A stretch of DNA of 56,451 bases from Chitinophagaceae bacterium (GCA_025449935.1 JANWIJ010000025.1:1-56451), one strand, 5' to 3'. Counted from the first letter of the stretch, positions 7,875 through 17,745 are shown. The notes: generated by a model from the letters alone, not told the origin. Translations and numbers: made by a program.

Positions 7875-10061
7875 ATGAAACCAACAACCATTTTAACCAT
7901 TCTTCCAATTGTTGCTATGCTAAGTTCCTGTAACAACTCCTCCGTGAAAGAGGAATCATCCACGGTTAAGACCGAAGGCTATCAATGGCCGCCTGACGTA
8001 AAGTCGCCCATTGCGGGCATCAAGGCTAAAATAATGGTAGCCCATGGGGATACCATAACAGATAATTATTACTGGATGAATGATTATTTCAAAAAAGGTC
8101 CTGACAGTACCGTAGTGGTGGATTACCTCAAAGCTGAAAATGCCTATGTTGATACCATGCTGGGTGCCAGCAAAAAATTCAGGGAAGACCTGTTTGCGGA
8201 ACTAAAGGGCCGCATTAAGGAAAAGGATGAATCAGTGCCTTATAAGGACAACGGGTACTGGTACTATACCCGGTTTGAAGAAGGAAAACAGTATGCCATC
8301 TATTGCAGGAAAAAAGAAACCATGGATGCCGCTGAAGAAGTCGTTCATGATGCGAATAAGGCCGCGGAAGGAAAATCATATTATAATGTAGCCGGCCTGC
8401 AGGTAACTGACAACAATGAATGGGCAGCCGTTGGTGAAGATGATGTAAGCCGGCGGTTATATAAATTAAGAATCAAAAATCTCCGGACGGGCGAATATTT
8501 GCCTGAAACAATTACGAATACCGAAGGGGGTTCCTATGCCTGGGCAGCTGATAACAAAACGCTTTTTTACATAAAAAAAGATATGCAGACCCTTTTGGGT
8601 TTCCAGGTATGGAGGCATGAAGCAGGTACAGATCCTGCTGCCGATGTGAAAGTCTATGAAGAAAAGGATAACCGTCATTATATCGGGGTAGGGAGGACGA
8701 AATCCAAAAAATATATTATGATCTATTCTGAGCTCAGTGAACAGCAAAGCGAACAACGGTTCCTGGATGCTTCCCGGCCAACCGGCACCTTCACGCTCAT
8801 GCAGCCAAGGACAATGGGTTTGGTATACAATGCCGATCATTACAATGATAAATTCTATATCCGTACCAACCTTGATGCTGAAAATTTCAGGTTGATGGAA
8901 AGTGCGCTGGATAAACCAGGGAAGGAAAACTGGAAGGAAGTGATTCCCCACCGGGCCGATGTATTTCTTGCCGGTGTGATGTTGTTTAAGGATCACCTCG
9001 TTGTGTCCGAAAGAAAAGAAGGCTTGCTACAGGTGCGGATCATTGACCAGAAAGATAAATCAGAACATTACGTAAAGTTTGATGAGCCTGCCTATTTTGC
9101 CGGGGTAGCCGCTAACCCGGATTTTAATACCAACATTCTCCGCTTTACCTATACTTCACTGATCACCCCCAACTCCACCTTTGATTACAATATGGATACA
9201 GAGAAAAAAGAGCTTAAAAAACAGCAGGAGATTGTGGGCGGCTACGATAAAAATAATTATGTGACCGAAAGGTCCTGGGCGACTGCCCGGGATGGTGTGA
9301 AGGTGCCGGTATCTATTGTGTATAAGAAAGGAATGAAAAAAGATGGGCAGAATCCTTTATTGCTGACCGGCTATGGCTCTTATGGATACAGCAATGATCC
9401 TTTTTTCAGCCGGAATGCACTCAGCCTGCTGAACAGGGGTTTTATTTATGTTATTGCACATATACGGGGCGGGCAGGAGATGGGCCGCAAATGGTATGAG
9501 ACAGGGAAAATGATGAATAAGAAAAATACTTTTTACGATTTTATTGATTGCGCTGAATACCTGATCAGTGAAAAATATACTTCCAAAGAGCATTTATTTG
9601 CCAGCGGTGCCAGTGCCGGCGGGCTGCTGATGGGTGCTGTGACAAACCTTCGGCCCGATCTCTGGAGGGGCATCATTGCCGGTGTTCCCTATGTGGATGT
9701 CGTTACAACCATGAGTGATCCTTCCATACCACTGACAACGGGGGAGTACCTGGAATGGGGCAACCCGGCCAATAAGGATGAATATTTTTATATGAAATCG
9801 TATTCACCTATGGACAACGTGGAAAGAAAAGCCTACCCGAATATGCTGGTTACAACAGGTCTGCACGACAGCCAGGTTCAGTATTTTGAACCTGCCAAAT
9901 GGGTGGCAAAACTCAGGGCCCTGAAGACGGATGATAATATCATCCTGCTCCACACCAATATGGAAGCCGGACACGGGGGTGCATCGGGCCGGTTTGATTA
10001 TCTCAAAGATGTCGCATTGCAATATGCATTCCTGTTTGCCCTGGAAGGCATTACCGATTAA
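7875..10061 (+). CDS. Prolyl oligopeptidase family S9A, oligopeptidase B-like lipoprotein
   Basis: From ATG 7875 the 728-residue protein starts with a lipoprotein signal (MKPTTILTILPIVAMLSSCN, lipobox Cys), so it is probably exported and lipid-anchored. The N-terminal half is the beta-propeller. The C-terminal alpha/beta hydrolase has the nucleophile in GASAGGLLMG, the aspartate in TGLHDSQVQYFEPAKW and the histidine in EAGHGGASGRFD. The segments HIRGGQEMGRKWYETGKM and NTFYDFIDCAEYLI are typical of oligopeptidase B (PtrB), which cuts peptides after basic residues. Export of this enzyme contrasts with cytosolic PtrB of enterobacteria. The upstream extension to 7794 runs through the sdhB terminator and is rejected. 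Confidence 0.93.
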   Translation: MKPTTILTILPIVAMLSSCNNSSVKEESSTVKTEGYQWPPDVKSPIAGIKAKIMVAHGDTITDNYYWMNDYFKKGPDSTVVVDYLKAENAYVDTMLGASKKFREDLFAELKGRIKEKDESVPYKDNGYWYYTRFEEGKQYAIYCRKKETMDAAEEVVHDANKAAEGKSYYNVAGLQVTDNNEWAAVGEDDVSRRLYKLRIKNLRTGEYLPETITNTEGGSYAWAADNKTLFYIKKDMQTLLGFQVWRHEAGTDPAADVKVYEEKDNRHYIGVGRTKSKKYIMIYSELSEQQSEQRFLDASRPTGTFTLMQPRTMGLVYNADHYNDKFYIRTNLDAENFRLMESALDKPGKENWKEVIPHRADVFLAGVMLFKDHLVVSERKEGLLQVRIIDQKDKSEHYVKFDEPAYFAGVAANPDFNTNILRFTYTSLITPNSTFDYNMDTEKKELKKQQEIVGGYDKNNYVTERSWATARDGVKVPVSIVYKKGMKKDGQNPLLLTGYGSYGYSNDPFFSRNALSLLNRGFIYVIAHIRGGQEMGRKWYETGKMMNKKNTFYDFIDCAEYLISEKYTSKEHLFASGASAGGLLMGAVTNLRPDLWRGIIAGVPYVDVVTTMSDPSIPLTTGEYLEWGNPANKDEYFYMKSYSPMDNVERKAYPNMLVTTGLHDSQVQYFEPAKWVAKLRALKTDDNIILLHTNMEAGHGGASGRFDYLKDVALQYAFLFALEGITD

Positions 10062-10065
10062 CGAA

Positions 10066-10629
10066 CTAAAAAATAAAACTCGTTTTCAGCGATCCGCTCC
10101 AAAGCGGATCGCTTTTGTTTTCTTTCATGAGGTGAAGACCAGGCGTTATGCCAACCCGCTTGCTGATATAATAAGTTCCATCAAGCTGCAGACCTGTATA
10201 AAAGCTGGCAAGTCCGTTATATAATCCCAGTGCCGGTCCACCGCTTAAAGTAATATGTGCTTGCTTGCCAGGGTTCCAGATGAGTCCGCCATACAAATGC
10301 AGGTAAGTGAATGCCGGGTATTTATAAGTGGTGGTAACAATGTTTTCTTTTCTGCCCGGGTAATAGAAGAGCCCTGCTGTATAGACAAACCCGATTTGAC
10401 CGGGTATTTTTTTCTCCATGTTTCCAAACCGGTGATCACTCCGGGAATATTGAAGAATGATTCCGGCTAAATGAGTTTCAGAAAAATTTCCCAGCGGTAT
10501 TGTTACTCCCGCGTACGAAGCGTTTTGTTTTCCGCCAGGCAGGATTTCTTTTTTTTTCGCGGGGGATTGAGCGGCCGGGTAGGATAGAGTACATGCTGTG
10601 AGCAATACCAGGCTAAAAAATTTTTTCAT
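10066..10629 (-). CDS. Secreted hypothetical protein, outer-membrane-like
   Basis: This 187-residue protein has a signal peptide (MKKFFSLVLLTACTLSYPAAQ). The mature part is rich in glycine and aromatics in alternating patterns (for example YLHLYGGLIWNPG, ITLSGGPALGLYNG), ending in the aromatic SLKTSFIF. This resembles a small outer-membrane beta-barrel. I do not recognise a named family. It is convergent with the oligopeptidase gene, with only four bases between the stops. Its last codons (KSDPLWSGSL) encode a perfect 11-bp hairpin that looks like the neighbour's terminator. Confidence 0.75.
   Translation of the reverse strand: MKKFFSLVLLTACTLSYPAAQSPAKKKEILPGGKQNASYAGVTIPLGNFSETHLAGIILQYSRSDHRFGNMEKKIPGQIGFVYTAGLFYYPGRKENIVTTTYKYPAFTYLHLYGGLIWNPGKQAHITLSGGPALGLYNGLASFYTGLQLDGTYYISKRVGITPGLHLMKENKSDPLWSGSLKTSFIF
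10088..10120 (+). terminator. Terminator hairpin of the oligopeptidase gene, inside the convergent coding end
   Basis: The perfect 11-bp stem AGCGATCCGCT / AGCGGATCGCT has a four-base loop and is followed by TTTGTTT. It lies wholly within the C-terminal codons of the minus-strand gene ending at 10066. Confidence 0.75.
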
Positions 10630-10671
10630 TAATTCTTATTCAGGGGGAAGTATTAAGGCTGTTTTCTCTCA

Positions 10672-12828
10672 TTACCTGATCAGCATGCTGGTTCCTTTTC
10701 TTTCAATCATGTTCCCGGTATTGTCTGATATTTTGATCATCCAGATATATAAACCGCTGTTTTGATCTATGCCATTTATTTTCCCGTCCCAGCCAGACCA
10801 GGCAGTGGACGTAGAAAATATTTTCTGTCCCCAGCGGTTAAATATGCTGAATTCTTTGAGGATGAACTTTGTTCCAAACAAAGGTCTTAATACATCATTT
10901 TTCCCGTCATTATTGGGCGTAAAACCGCTGGGCACATAGATATCATCCAGGTCGGTCACTTTGATATTTACCGATTTTTCCACGCTGCAACCGGAATTAT
11001 TTGAAACTTTTACTGTGTAGGTAATATCATTCACCGGTGAGGCAACGGGCCTCGCTATGCCGGGATTGCTGAGTGCTGTAGCCGGTGTCCATTCATAATT
11101 ATTACCGGGTCCTTGCGCGTAAAGCTGAACTGATTGCCCCATAAAGATCGCCTGGTCGGGTGAAATGTTGACTGTGCCGGTAAAACTGATCATATCCACC
11201 ACTTTTACTACCGAGTCATCGAGGCAGGCCATATTTGTTTTCAATTTAAGTTTTACTGGGTAGTTGCCGCGCTGGCTATAAACATGCAGGGGATTTGGGG
11301 CCGTTGATGTATTGCCATCACCGAAATCCCATATGTACTGGAAGCCCATGGCTGGCATAACCGTGCTTTTATTTTCAAACCTGACATACCCGGAATCACA
11401 GCCACCAAAAAAAACAAAGTCTGTTTTCCCGGTGAAACCGCTTGGACTGATTTGTTTTTCCCGCGTTACGGATCCGCAGGCGGATGCGGAAGTGATAATA
11501 AGTTTTACCGTATAATCCTGTTTTGAGGGAGTAAAACTATGTACAGGATTTTGAAGGGTGGACAGGTTGCCATCTCCAAAATCCCAGGACCAGAGAATGG
11601 TGCCGCTCATATTGGAACTCCCCGTAAACCTCACCAGGCCCGTGCAGCTGTCGAGTACCTGGTAAGTAAAATTATTATAGGGATCGCTGGAAAGATCATT
11701 GATAAATGCCGGTAAACCCAATTTCGCAGAATTATTTAATGTAAGCTGTTTTTTCTGGTAATTACAGGCTGTTCCAGCCAGGTCAGGTAGATTAATAACA
11801 TCTAGAAAGAGTCCCGTTGGGGCCAGGTATATTTTACCGTCAGGTGCTGCCTGTATTCCATAAATACCCTGGGAAGAAGGAATGACCACCCGGGAATTAA
11901 TGATAGCTGCGGTTGTCGGTAGTTTGGTCTGGAACTGTTCGATAGACGGTGAAAATCCTTTGCATAAATAAATGTATTGCGAGTTGGGCGAAAATTCGCA
12001 GTTGATGTAATTGGTGGCGGGAACAGTGATCTTTCGTGGGTTTGATATAACACCGGAAGCATTATCAAAATCAAATAACTGGAAATAATCAGGTGGTGCA
12101 TTACCAACGGCCACCAGGTCGGGAAAATGTGTCTGGCAAAGAAGTTTCCCGTCAGGGCTAACTTTTAAAGCTCCCACGTTCATTGTTTCATGCTGATCCA
12201 TGATCTCCCCTGTAACCGATACAACAGGAATGGGCTGAAACCCGCTGCAATTAATCAGCCAGGCGCGGAAAATATTGGAGCTGTTATCATTTGTTATAAG
12301 CCAAACATCGGTTCCGTTTGCGTGGCGGGAGGCTGTCATTCTCTCGCTGCCGGGCGCCCATATCAGCGTATTTTTTGATATAACGATACCGTTCCCGTTA
12401 TCACCCCGCATGTCAACCACCGAATACCGGTAACCATTGGCATAATCATTTTCTATGGCGTCAGCGGTGAAAATATAGTAGAGAATCTTATCTCCCGGGT
12501 GTGGTACAATGATGGAGGATTGAAAGGCGGATATATCGCCTCCCAGGTTATCGCCATTCAGCATTTGCTGGTGATTCCGGTTATAAACGATCACACCGTT
12601 TGTATAGAAAAGCAGGTCGCCGTTGTCATCACAGATGCTGCTGCAACCCTCGTCGGCAACCATGGCACTGTTGCCCGTAAGCGCCGGTAGCGGGGAACCT
12701 GATGCCTGGTTGAAATCGAGACCGGAATAGTTCCCAAAATACCAGATATTATTTCGCTGAGCCTTCAGGGAGAGTGACAGATTCAGGAAAGCCAGGAGAC
12801 AAAAGACTATGGCGGGGTGTTTCTTCAA
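10672..12828 (-). CDS. PKD-domain surface protein with gliding-motility/T9SS C-terminal domain
   Basis: The 718-residue protein has a signal peptide (MKKHPAIVFCLLAFLNLSLS). An N-terminal region of about 370 residues has beta-propeller-like repeats (NDNGDLLFYTNG-like, VSPDGKLLCQTHF, FSPNSQYIYLCKG, AAPDGKIYLAP). Two PKD domains follow, each with the WDFGDGN signature, then an Ig-like domain. The C-terminus is the CHU_C/gliding-motility-associated domain (VPSGFTPNNDGKNDV, FNRWGQKIF, WDGKINGIDQNSGLYIW). That domain directs export by type IX secretion in Bacteroidota and anchors proteins at the surface. It is divergent from the 1158-residue surface protein. Confidence 0.92.
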   Translation of the reverse strand: MKKHPAIVFCLLAFLNLSLSLKAQRNNIWYFGNYSGLDFNQASGSPLPALTGNSAMVADEGCSSICDDNGDLLFYTNGVIVYNRNHQQMLNGDNLGGDISAFQSSIIVPHPGDKILYYIFTADAIENDYANGYRYSVVDMRGDNGNGIVISKNTLIWAPGSERMTASRHANGTDVWLITNDNSSNIFRAWLINCSGFQPIPVVSVTGEIMDQHETMNVGALKVSPDGKLLCQTHFPDLVAVGNAPPDYFQLFDFDNASGVISNPRKITVPATNYINCEFSPNSQYIYLCKGFSPSIEQFQTKLPTTAAIINSRVVIPSSQGIYGIQAAPDGKIYLAPTGLFLDVINLPDLAGTACNYQKKQLTLNNSAKLGLPAFINDLSSDPYNNFTYQVLDSCTGLVRFTGSSNMSGTILWSWDFGDGNLSTLQNPVHSFTPSKQDYTVKLIITSASACGSVTREKQISPSGFTGKTDFVFFGGCDSGYVRFENKSTVMPAMGFQYIWDFGDGNTSTAPNPLHVYSQRGNYPVKLKLKTNMACLDDSVVKVVDMISFTGTVNISPDQAIFMGQSVQLYAQGPGNNYEWTPATALSNPGIARPVASPVNDITYTVKVSNNSGCSVEKSVNIKVTDLDDIYVPSGFTPNNDGKNDVLRPLFGTKFILKEFSIFNRWGQKIFSTSTAWSGWDGKINGIDQNSGLYIWMIKISDNTGNMIERKGTSMLIR

Positions 12829-12965
12829 CTAAAAAGAGTATTTCAACGTAATTGAAAGACACTTGACAAACAAAATTGCTGCTTTTTTACGGAATTAACA
12901 GCATGGGATAACTTTCATGCAATAAAAACAGCGATTTTTACGATTTTTAGTTAAACTCACTGCTA

Positions 12966-15900
12966 TTGAGTTGGTTATATAGAACATCCTGTGCGATTTT
13001 GCTTGTGCTGGTATCCCTGAATGGCAGTGCCCAGGTTCCTGTTGCCGGTACCCCAATTTCCAATCTACGGCAGAAGATTTTCCGGGTGGGGGCCGACAGT
13101 CTTATTATTGATACCATCAGCATTGTTCCCAAAACATTTTCGATCGCCTATGTGCCGTCTGCAGATTACCGGCTGGATTTTGTGCGGGGGGTGCTTTACT
13201 GGAAAAAAAAGCCTGAGGCCGACAGTATACTTGTTACCTACCGTGTATTTCCTTTCCGGCTCAATGCCTATACCCAGCGGATGAGTTTCGATAGTGTAAT
13301 GAACAATTTTTATGTAAAACCATTCGAGTTCAATAATGGCCTGACAGGTGAGCAAAAAGGAATATTTGATTTTGGGACCTTAAAAGCCGAAGGTAGTTTT
13401 GGAAGACAGATCGGCTTTGGTAACAGCCAGGATGCGGTGTTGAATTCAACACTGAACCTGCAGTTAAGCGGCATGCTGGGTGACAGCATTGAAGTGCAGG
13501 CTGCAATAACCGATAATAATATCCCCATACAGCCCGATGGAACCACGCAGCAGTTAAATGAATTTGACCAGGTCTACCTGCAGTTTAAAAAAAGAGGCTG
13601 GCAGTTAAACCTGGGTGATATCGATATCCGGCAGAATCAAAGTTATTTCCTGAATTTTTATAAACGGCTCCAGGGAATTTCTTTTCAAACCGTTAACCGG
13701 TTCTCGAAAAATATCCATTCAAAAACACTGGTCAGCGGTTCGATTGCCAAAGGTAAATTTACCCGAAACATTATTGAAGCGCTGGAAGGCAACCAGGGAC
13801 CCTACCGCCTGCGGGGCGCCAACAACGAATTTTTCTTTATCGTACTGGCCAATACAGAAAGAGTTTTTGTAGACGGACAGTTGTTGCAACGAGGCGAAGA
13901 CGGGGATTATGTGATAAATTATAATTCGGCCGAGATCACTTTCACCCCCCGTCGCATGATCACCAAGGACAGCCGGATCCAGGTGGAGTTTGAATATGCT
14001 GACCGGAATTTCCTGAATGCAAACCTTTACCTCGCACAGGAATTCGAGATAAGCCAGAAATTGAAAATTCGGCTTGGGGTCTTTCATAATAATGATGCAA
14101 AGAATTCACAGATAAACCAGGTCCTGGATCCAAAACAAAAACAATTTTTAGCCGACCTCGGGGACAGTATCCAGCGGGCATTTTATCCCACCGCTCTCCT
14201 TGACAGTTTCGCGGCCGGGAAAATATTATATGAAAAGGTATATGCCGGCCTGGATTCATTCTATCGATATTCCACGGACCCCCAGCTGGCCAAATACAGT
14301 TTGTCATTTGTAGATGTAAAGCCGGGCAATGGTGATTATGTACCTGATTTTAATGGTGCAAATGGAAAAGTGTACCGCTACGTGGCGCCCATTGCCGGCG
14401 TAAAGCAAGGGCAATATGAACCCGTGCAGATTCTGGTGACACCCAAGAAACAGCAGATTGTAAACCTGGGGATCGATTACGCTATTACTAAAACCACTTT
14501 ACTGAAAACGGAAGTTGCCACCAGTAATAATGATGTAAATACTTTTTCTGCAAAAGATGATGGCGACGACAGGGGATGGGCTGCAAAATTCCAGTTAGGC
14601 AATGAGAAAGTATTCCGGACACCCAACAACCTGCAATTGAATACGGGGATTGATTATGAGTATGTTCAAAAACGATTCAAGCCGCTTGAACGTTTACGCA
14701 CCGTAGAATTTACCAGGGATTGGGGTTTGCCGCTGCAGTCCATACCCATACCTGTCGATGAAAACATCATCAGGCTGTCCGCAGGACTACGGGACAAGAC
14801 TAATCACAGCCTGGCCTACCAGTTTACGAATTATCACCGCAGTGATGATTACAAAGGTTTCCAGCATTCTTTGTTGCATAATGTTTTACTGAAAGGCTGG
14901 CAGTTCAGTAACCAGTTTATTATTACCCGCTTCAATACACCGAATGACAAAGGCAGTTTTTTCAGGCCGCTGATAGACCTCAGCAAACAGTTCAGGAAAA
15001 TAAATAACTGGCGGCTGGGTGTCCGGTATGCGTTGGAACAAAATACAGCCCGGCATAAGAGCAGCGATACCCTGATTCCCTTCACCTTTTCATTCGACAG
15101 TTATTCTGTGTACCTGAAGTCTGATGAAAACAAAAAAAATAAATACGGTATTACATTTTTTACGCGCTCGGACAAATACCCGCTGGGCAAAGATTTTATC
15201 AGGGGTGACAGGAGCCTGAACCTGAATTTGCAGGCTGAACTGCTTGCCAACCCGAAGAGACAATTCTATCTTAATACAACATTCCGGAAACTGAAAGTGT
15301 ATGATAACCGGGTGTCAAAACAGAGTGGTGACGAAACCATCCTTGGCCGGGCTGAGTATGTTATGAATGAATGGAAAGGTTTGCTGACCGGGAACCTCTT
15401 GTACGAGGTAGGAGCCGGGCAGGAGCAACGGAGGGATTATGCCTATCTCGAAGTGCCGGCGGGAACCGGGCAGTATGCATGGATTGATTATAACAACGAC
15501 GGCATCCAGCAGATAAATGAATTTGAACTGGCAGCGTTTGCCGACCAGGCCAAGTTCATCCGGGTATTCACACCAACCAATGATTTTATTAAAGCGAATT
15601 ATATCACCTTTAATTACAGCCTGAACATCAGCCCAAGATCTGTACTCAACCGTTCTGACCTGAAAGGGGCGAAGAAATTCCTCTCGCGCCTGATACTGAT
15701 CACCGCGTTGCAGACCAGCAGGAAGTCGGTCGCCAAAGGAAGTTTTGAGTTCAATCCCTTTAAGTACGGAGTTAGTGATACGGCCCTGATAACTCTGAAC
15801 ACCACGATCCTGAATACTATTTCGTTTAACCGGTTCAACAGCAACTGGGGCGTTGATTTCAGCAACTTAAGAAATAACGGTAAATCCCTGCTTACGTATG

Positions 15901-16442
15901 GATATGAAAGCAGGAAGCTGAACGATTGGCTGGTCAAATTGCGCTGGAACATCAGTCGGAGTGTTTCATTGAATATAAATGGGAAAAAAGGTTCAAATGC
16001 CCTGTATACGCCGCAGTTTGCCAACCGGAATTACGAGTTGACGGTTTACAGTGTTGAACCATTCATGACCTTTATCCGGGGTACCGCATTCAGGGTGGTG
16101 GGGAGTTACCGTTTTGACAACAAGAAGAACCTCCCGTTGTACGGAGGCGAAAAATCGCTTTCTAATTCTTTCAATATAGAATCCAAGTATAATATTCTGC
16201 AGAGCAGCTCTGTTACCGGAAAATTCACTTTTAATAATATCAACTACAATTTCCCGGCCAACACCACCGTGAGTTATATCATGCTGGACGGGTTATTGCC
16301 CGGGAAAAACTATCTCTGGTCCCTGGGCCTGTCCAAGCGTCTATTGAATAACCTTGAATTAAGTTTCCAGTACGATGGGAGAAAAGCCGGGACATCCAGG
16401 ACGGTCCATATCGGGAGAGCGGCGATCACGGCATTGTTCTAG
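12966..16442 (+). CDS. Large secreted, probable outer-membrane or surface protein (1158 aa)
   Basis: The only start giving a signal peptide is TTG 12966 (MSWLYRTSCAILLVLVSLNGSAQ); an in-frame stop lies 15 bases upstream and no ATG is available. The mature N-terminal part (about residues 110-360) has a repeated barrel-like pattern (GSFGRQIGFGNSQDAVLNS, LNLGDIDIRQNQSYFLNFYK). A short all-beta module follows (ERVFVDGQLLQRGEDGDYVI, NSAEITFTPRRMI), of the kind that precedes outer-membrane barrels in Bacteroidota. The C-terminal 700 residues are alternating amphipathic strands ending near GRAAITALF. I know no biochemical function. It is divergent from the T9SS cargo gene and nearly abuts ychF tail to tail. 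Confidence 0.8.
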   Translation: MSWLYRTSCAILLVLVSLNGSAQVPVAGTPISNLRQKIFRVGADSLIIDTISIVPKTFSIAYVPSADYRLDFVRGVLYWKKKPEADSILVTYRVFPFRLNAYTQRMSFDSVMNNFYVKPFEFNNGLTGEQKGIFDFGTLKAEGSFGRQIGFGNSQDAVLNSTLNLQLSGMLGDSIEVQAAITDNNIPIQPDGTTQQLNEFDQVYLQFKKRGWQLNLGDIDIRQNQSYFLNFYKRLQGISFQTVNRFSKNIHSKTLVSGSIAKGKFTRNIIEALEGNQGPYRLRGANNEFFFIVLANTERVFVDGQLLQRGEDGDYVINYNSAEITFTPRRMITKDSRIQVEFEYADRNFLNANLYLAQEFEISQKLKIRLGVFHNNDAKNSQINQVLDPKQKQFLADLGDSIQRAFYPTALLDSFAAGKILYEKVYAGLDSFYRYSTDPQLAKYSLSFVDVKPGNGDYVPDFNGANGKVYRYVAPIAGVKQGQYEPVQILVTPKKQQIVNLGIDYAITKTTLLKTEVATSNNDVNTFSAKDDGDDRGWAAKFQLGNEKVFRTPNNLQLNTGIDYEYVQKRFKPLERLRTVEFTRDWGLPLQSIPIPVDENIIRLSAGLRDKTNHSLAYQFTNYHRSDDYKGFQHSLLHNVLLKGWQFSNQFIITRFNTPNDKGSFFRPLIDLSKQFRKINNWRLGVRYALEQNTARHKSSDTLIPFTFSFDSYSVYLKSDENKKNKYGITFFTRSDKYPLGKDFIRGDRSLNLNLQAELLANPKRQFYLNTTFRKLKVYDNRVSKQSGDETILGRAEYVMNEWKGLLTGNLLYEVGAGQEQRRDYAYLEVPAGTGQYAWIDYNNDGIQQINEFELAAFADQAKFIRVFTPTNDFIKANYITFNYSLNISPRSVLNRSDLKGAKKFLSRLILITALQTSRKSVAKGSFEFNPFKYGVSDTALITLNTTILNTISFNRFNSNWGVDFSNLRNNGKSLLTYGYESRKLNDWLVKLRWNISRSVSLNINGKKGSNALYTPQFANRNYELTVYSVEPFMTFIRGTAFRVVGSYRFDNKKNLPLYGGEKSLSNSFNIESKYNILQSSSVTGKFTFNNINYNFPANTTVSYIMLDGLLPGKNYLWSLGLSKRLLNNLELSFQYDGRKAGTSRTVHIGRAAITALF

Positions 16443-16449
16443 TTACCGG

Positions 16450-17547
16450 TTATACGTTAAACCGGAAGTGCATCACATCTCCATCTTTCACCACGTATTC
16501 TTTTCCTTCTATTCTCAGCCTTCCCACTTCACGGCAGGCTGCTTCTGAACCATAGGTCACAAAATCGTTATAACCGATCACTTCCGCTTTGATAAAACCT
16601 TTTTCAAAATCAGTATGAATCACACCGGCGGCCTGTGGTGCTTTCCAGCCTTCGTGGATGGTCCATGCTCTCACTTCCTGCACCCCCGCCGTAAAATAAG
16701 TATAGAGATTTAAAAGTTTGTAAGCAGAATGGATCAAACGGTCAAGCGCCGGTTCTGTCATCTTATACTCCTCCATGAACAACTGCTTATCATCAGGGTT
16801 TTCCATTTCGGCTATCTGCGCTTCAATGTTGTTGTTCATGATGATCACTTCGGCCCTTTCGTTTTTCACCGCTTCTTTCAGCGCTTCCGAATATTTATTC
16901 CCCGTGTGCATGGAAGGTTCATCCACGTTTGCAACATATAATACCGGTTTATCCGTCAGCAGGAATAAATCAGCTATGGCTATTCTTTCTTCCTTGTCAA
17001 GGTCCATTTCCCGGATGCTTTTGCCTTTTTCCAGGTGCTCCTTGCAGCGGAGCAACACTTCCAGCTCCGTTTTATATTTCGGTTCGAGCTTTATTTGTTT
17101 TTCCGTTTTCTGAATTTTCTTTTCTACGCTGTCCAGGTCTTTTAATTGTAATTCCGTATCGATGATTTCTTTGTCACTGACCGGGTTGATGGCGCCCTCA
17201 TCCCGCAATACGTTTTCATCCTCAAAACAACGGATAACATGGATGATCGCATCCACTTCCCGGATATTGCCCAGGAATTTATTTCCCAACCCTTCTCCTT
17301 TACTGGCTCCCCGCACCAGCCCGGCTATGTCAACGATCTCGATCTGCGTGGGAACAATCCTGTTTGGGAGAACAAGTTCGGCCAGTTTATTGAGCCTGGG
17401 GTCGGGAACATCCACGAGACCGATATTCGGGTCAATGGTGCAGAAACGGTAATTGCTGGCCTGTGCTTTAGCGCTGTTACTTACAGCATTAAATAATGTT
17501 GATTTACCTACGTTGGGAAGTCCCACAATTCCTGCTTGTAAAGCCAT
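16450..17547 (-). CDS. ychF: Redox-regulated ATPase YchF (Obg family)
   Basis: The 365-residue protein has P-loop GLPNVGKSTLFNAVSNS at the N-terminus, followed by the switch DIAGLVRGASKGEGLGN. The specificity motif is NVDE rather than NKxD, which explains ATP preference in this family. A coiled coil lies about residues 130-180 and a C-terminal TGS domain ends HFRFNV. YchF binds ribosomes and modulates stress responses. The leader (17548-17645) carries a TATCTTTG promoter box and a tandem array of AACAAAG heptamers. Confidence 0.97.
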   Translation of the reverse strand: MALQAGIVGLPNVGKSTLFNAVSNSAKAQASNYRFCTIDPNIGLVDVPDPRLNKLAELVLPNRIVPTQIEIVDIAGLVRGASKGEGLGNKFLGNIREVDAIIHVIRCFEDENVLRDEGAINPVSDKEIIDTELQLKDLDSVEKKIQKTEKQIKLEPKYKTELEVLLRCKEHLEKGKSIREMDLDKEERIAIADLFLLTDKPVLYVANVDEPSMHTGNKYSEALKEAVKNERAEVIIMNNNIEAQIAEMENPDDKQLFMEEYKMTEPALDRLIHSAYKLLNLYTYFTAGVQEVRAWTIHEGWKAPQAAGVIHTDFEKGFIKAEVIGYNDFVTYGSEAACREVGRLRIEGKEYVVKDGDVMHFRFNV

Positions 17548-17567
17548 AATGAGTTTATAGTTTGTTG

Positions 17568-17597
17568 TTCTTTGTTCTTTGTTCTTTGTTCTTTGTT
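17568..17597 (-). repeat. Tandem heptamer array (AACAAAG) in the ychF leader
   Basis: On the plus strand GTTCTTT is repeated four times in direct succession, with partial copies at each edge. On the ychF transcript this is AACAAAG repeated, placed between the promoter box at 17638-17645 and the start codon at 17547. Confidence 0.85.
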
Positions 17598-17637
17598 ATA
17601 ATTGTTCCCCATTAAAGACAAATACTTTTAGGGCCGG

Positions 17638-17645
17638 CAAAGATA
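17638..17645 (-). promoter_or_regulatory. ychF: Bacteroidota -7 box (TATCTTTG) of ychF
   Basis: CAAAGATA on the plus strand gives TATCTTTG on the ychF strand, an exact TAnnTTTG match. It would give a leader of about 85 bases containing the heptamer array. No clear -33 element is visible. Confidence 0.5.
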
Positions 17646-17745
17646 AGCGAAATCATTGTTTCTCAGGATGGCCACAGCCCGGGGCCACTACTAACTAGTC
17701 GAAAGTGCTTAACTTCAAACTCCAAACTATAAATCACATACATAT

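Noticed and set aside
17568-17597. Heptamer arrays as a CRISPR array
   Set aside because: The units are 7 bases with no spacers and there are no cas genes in the window.
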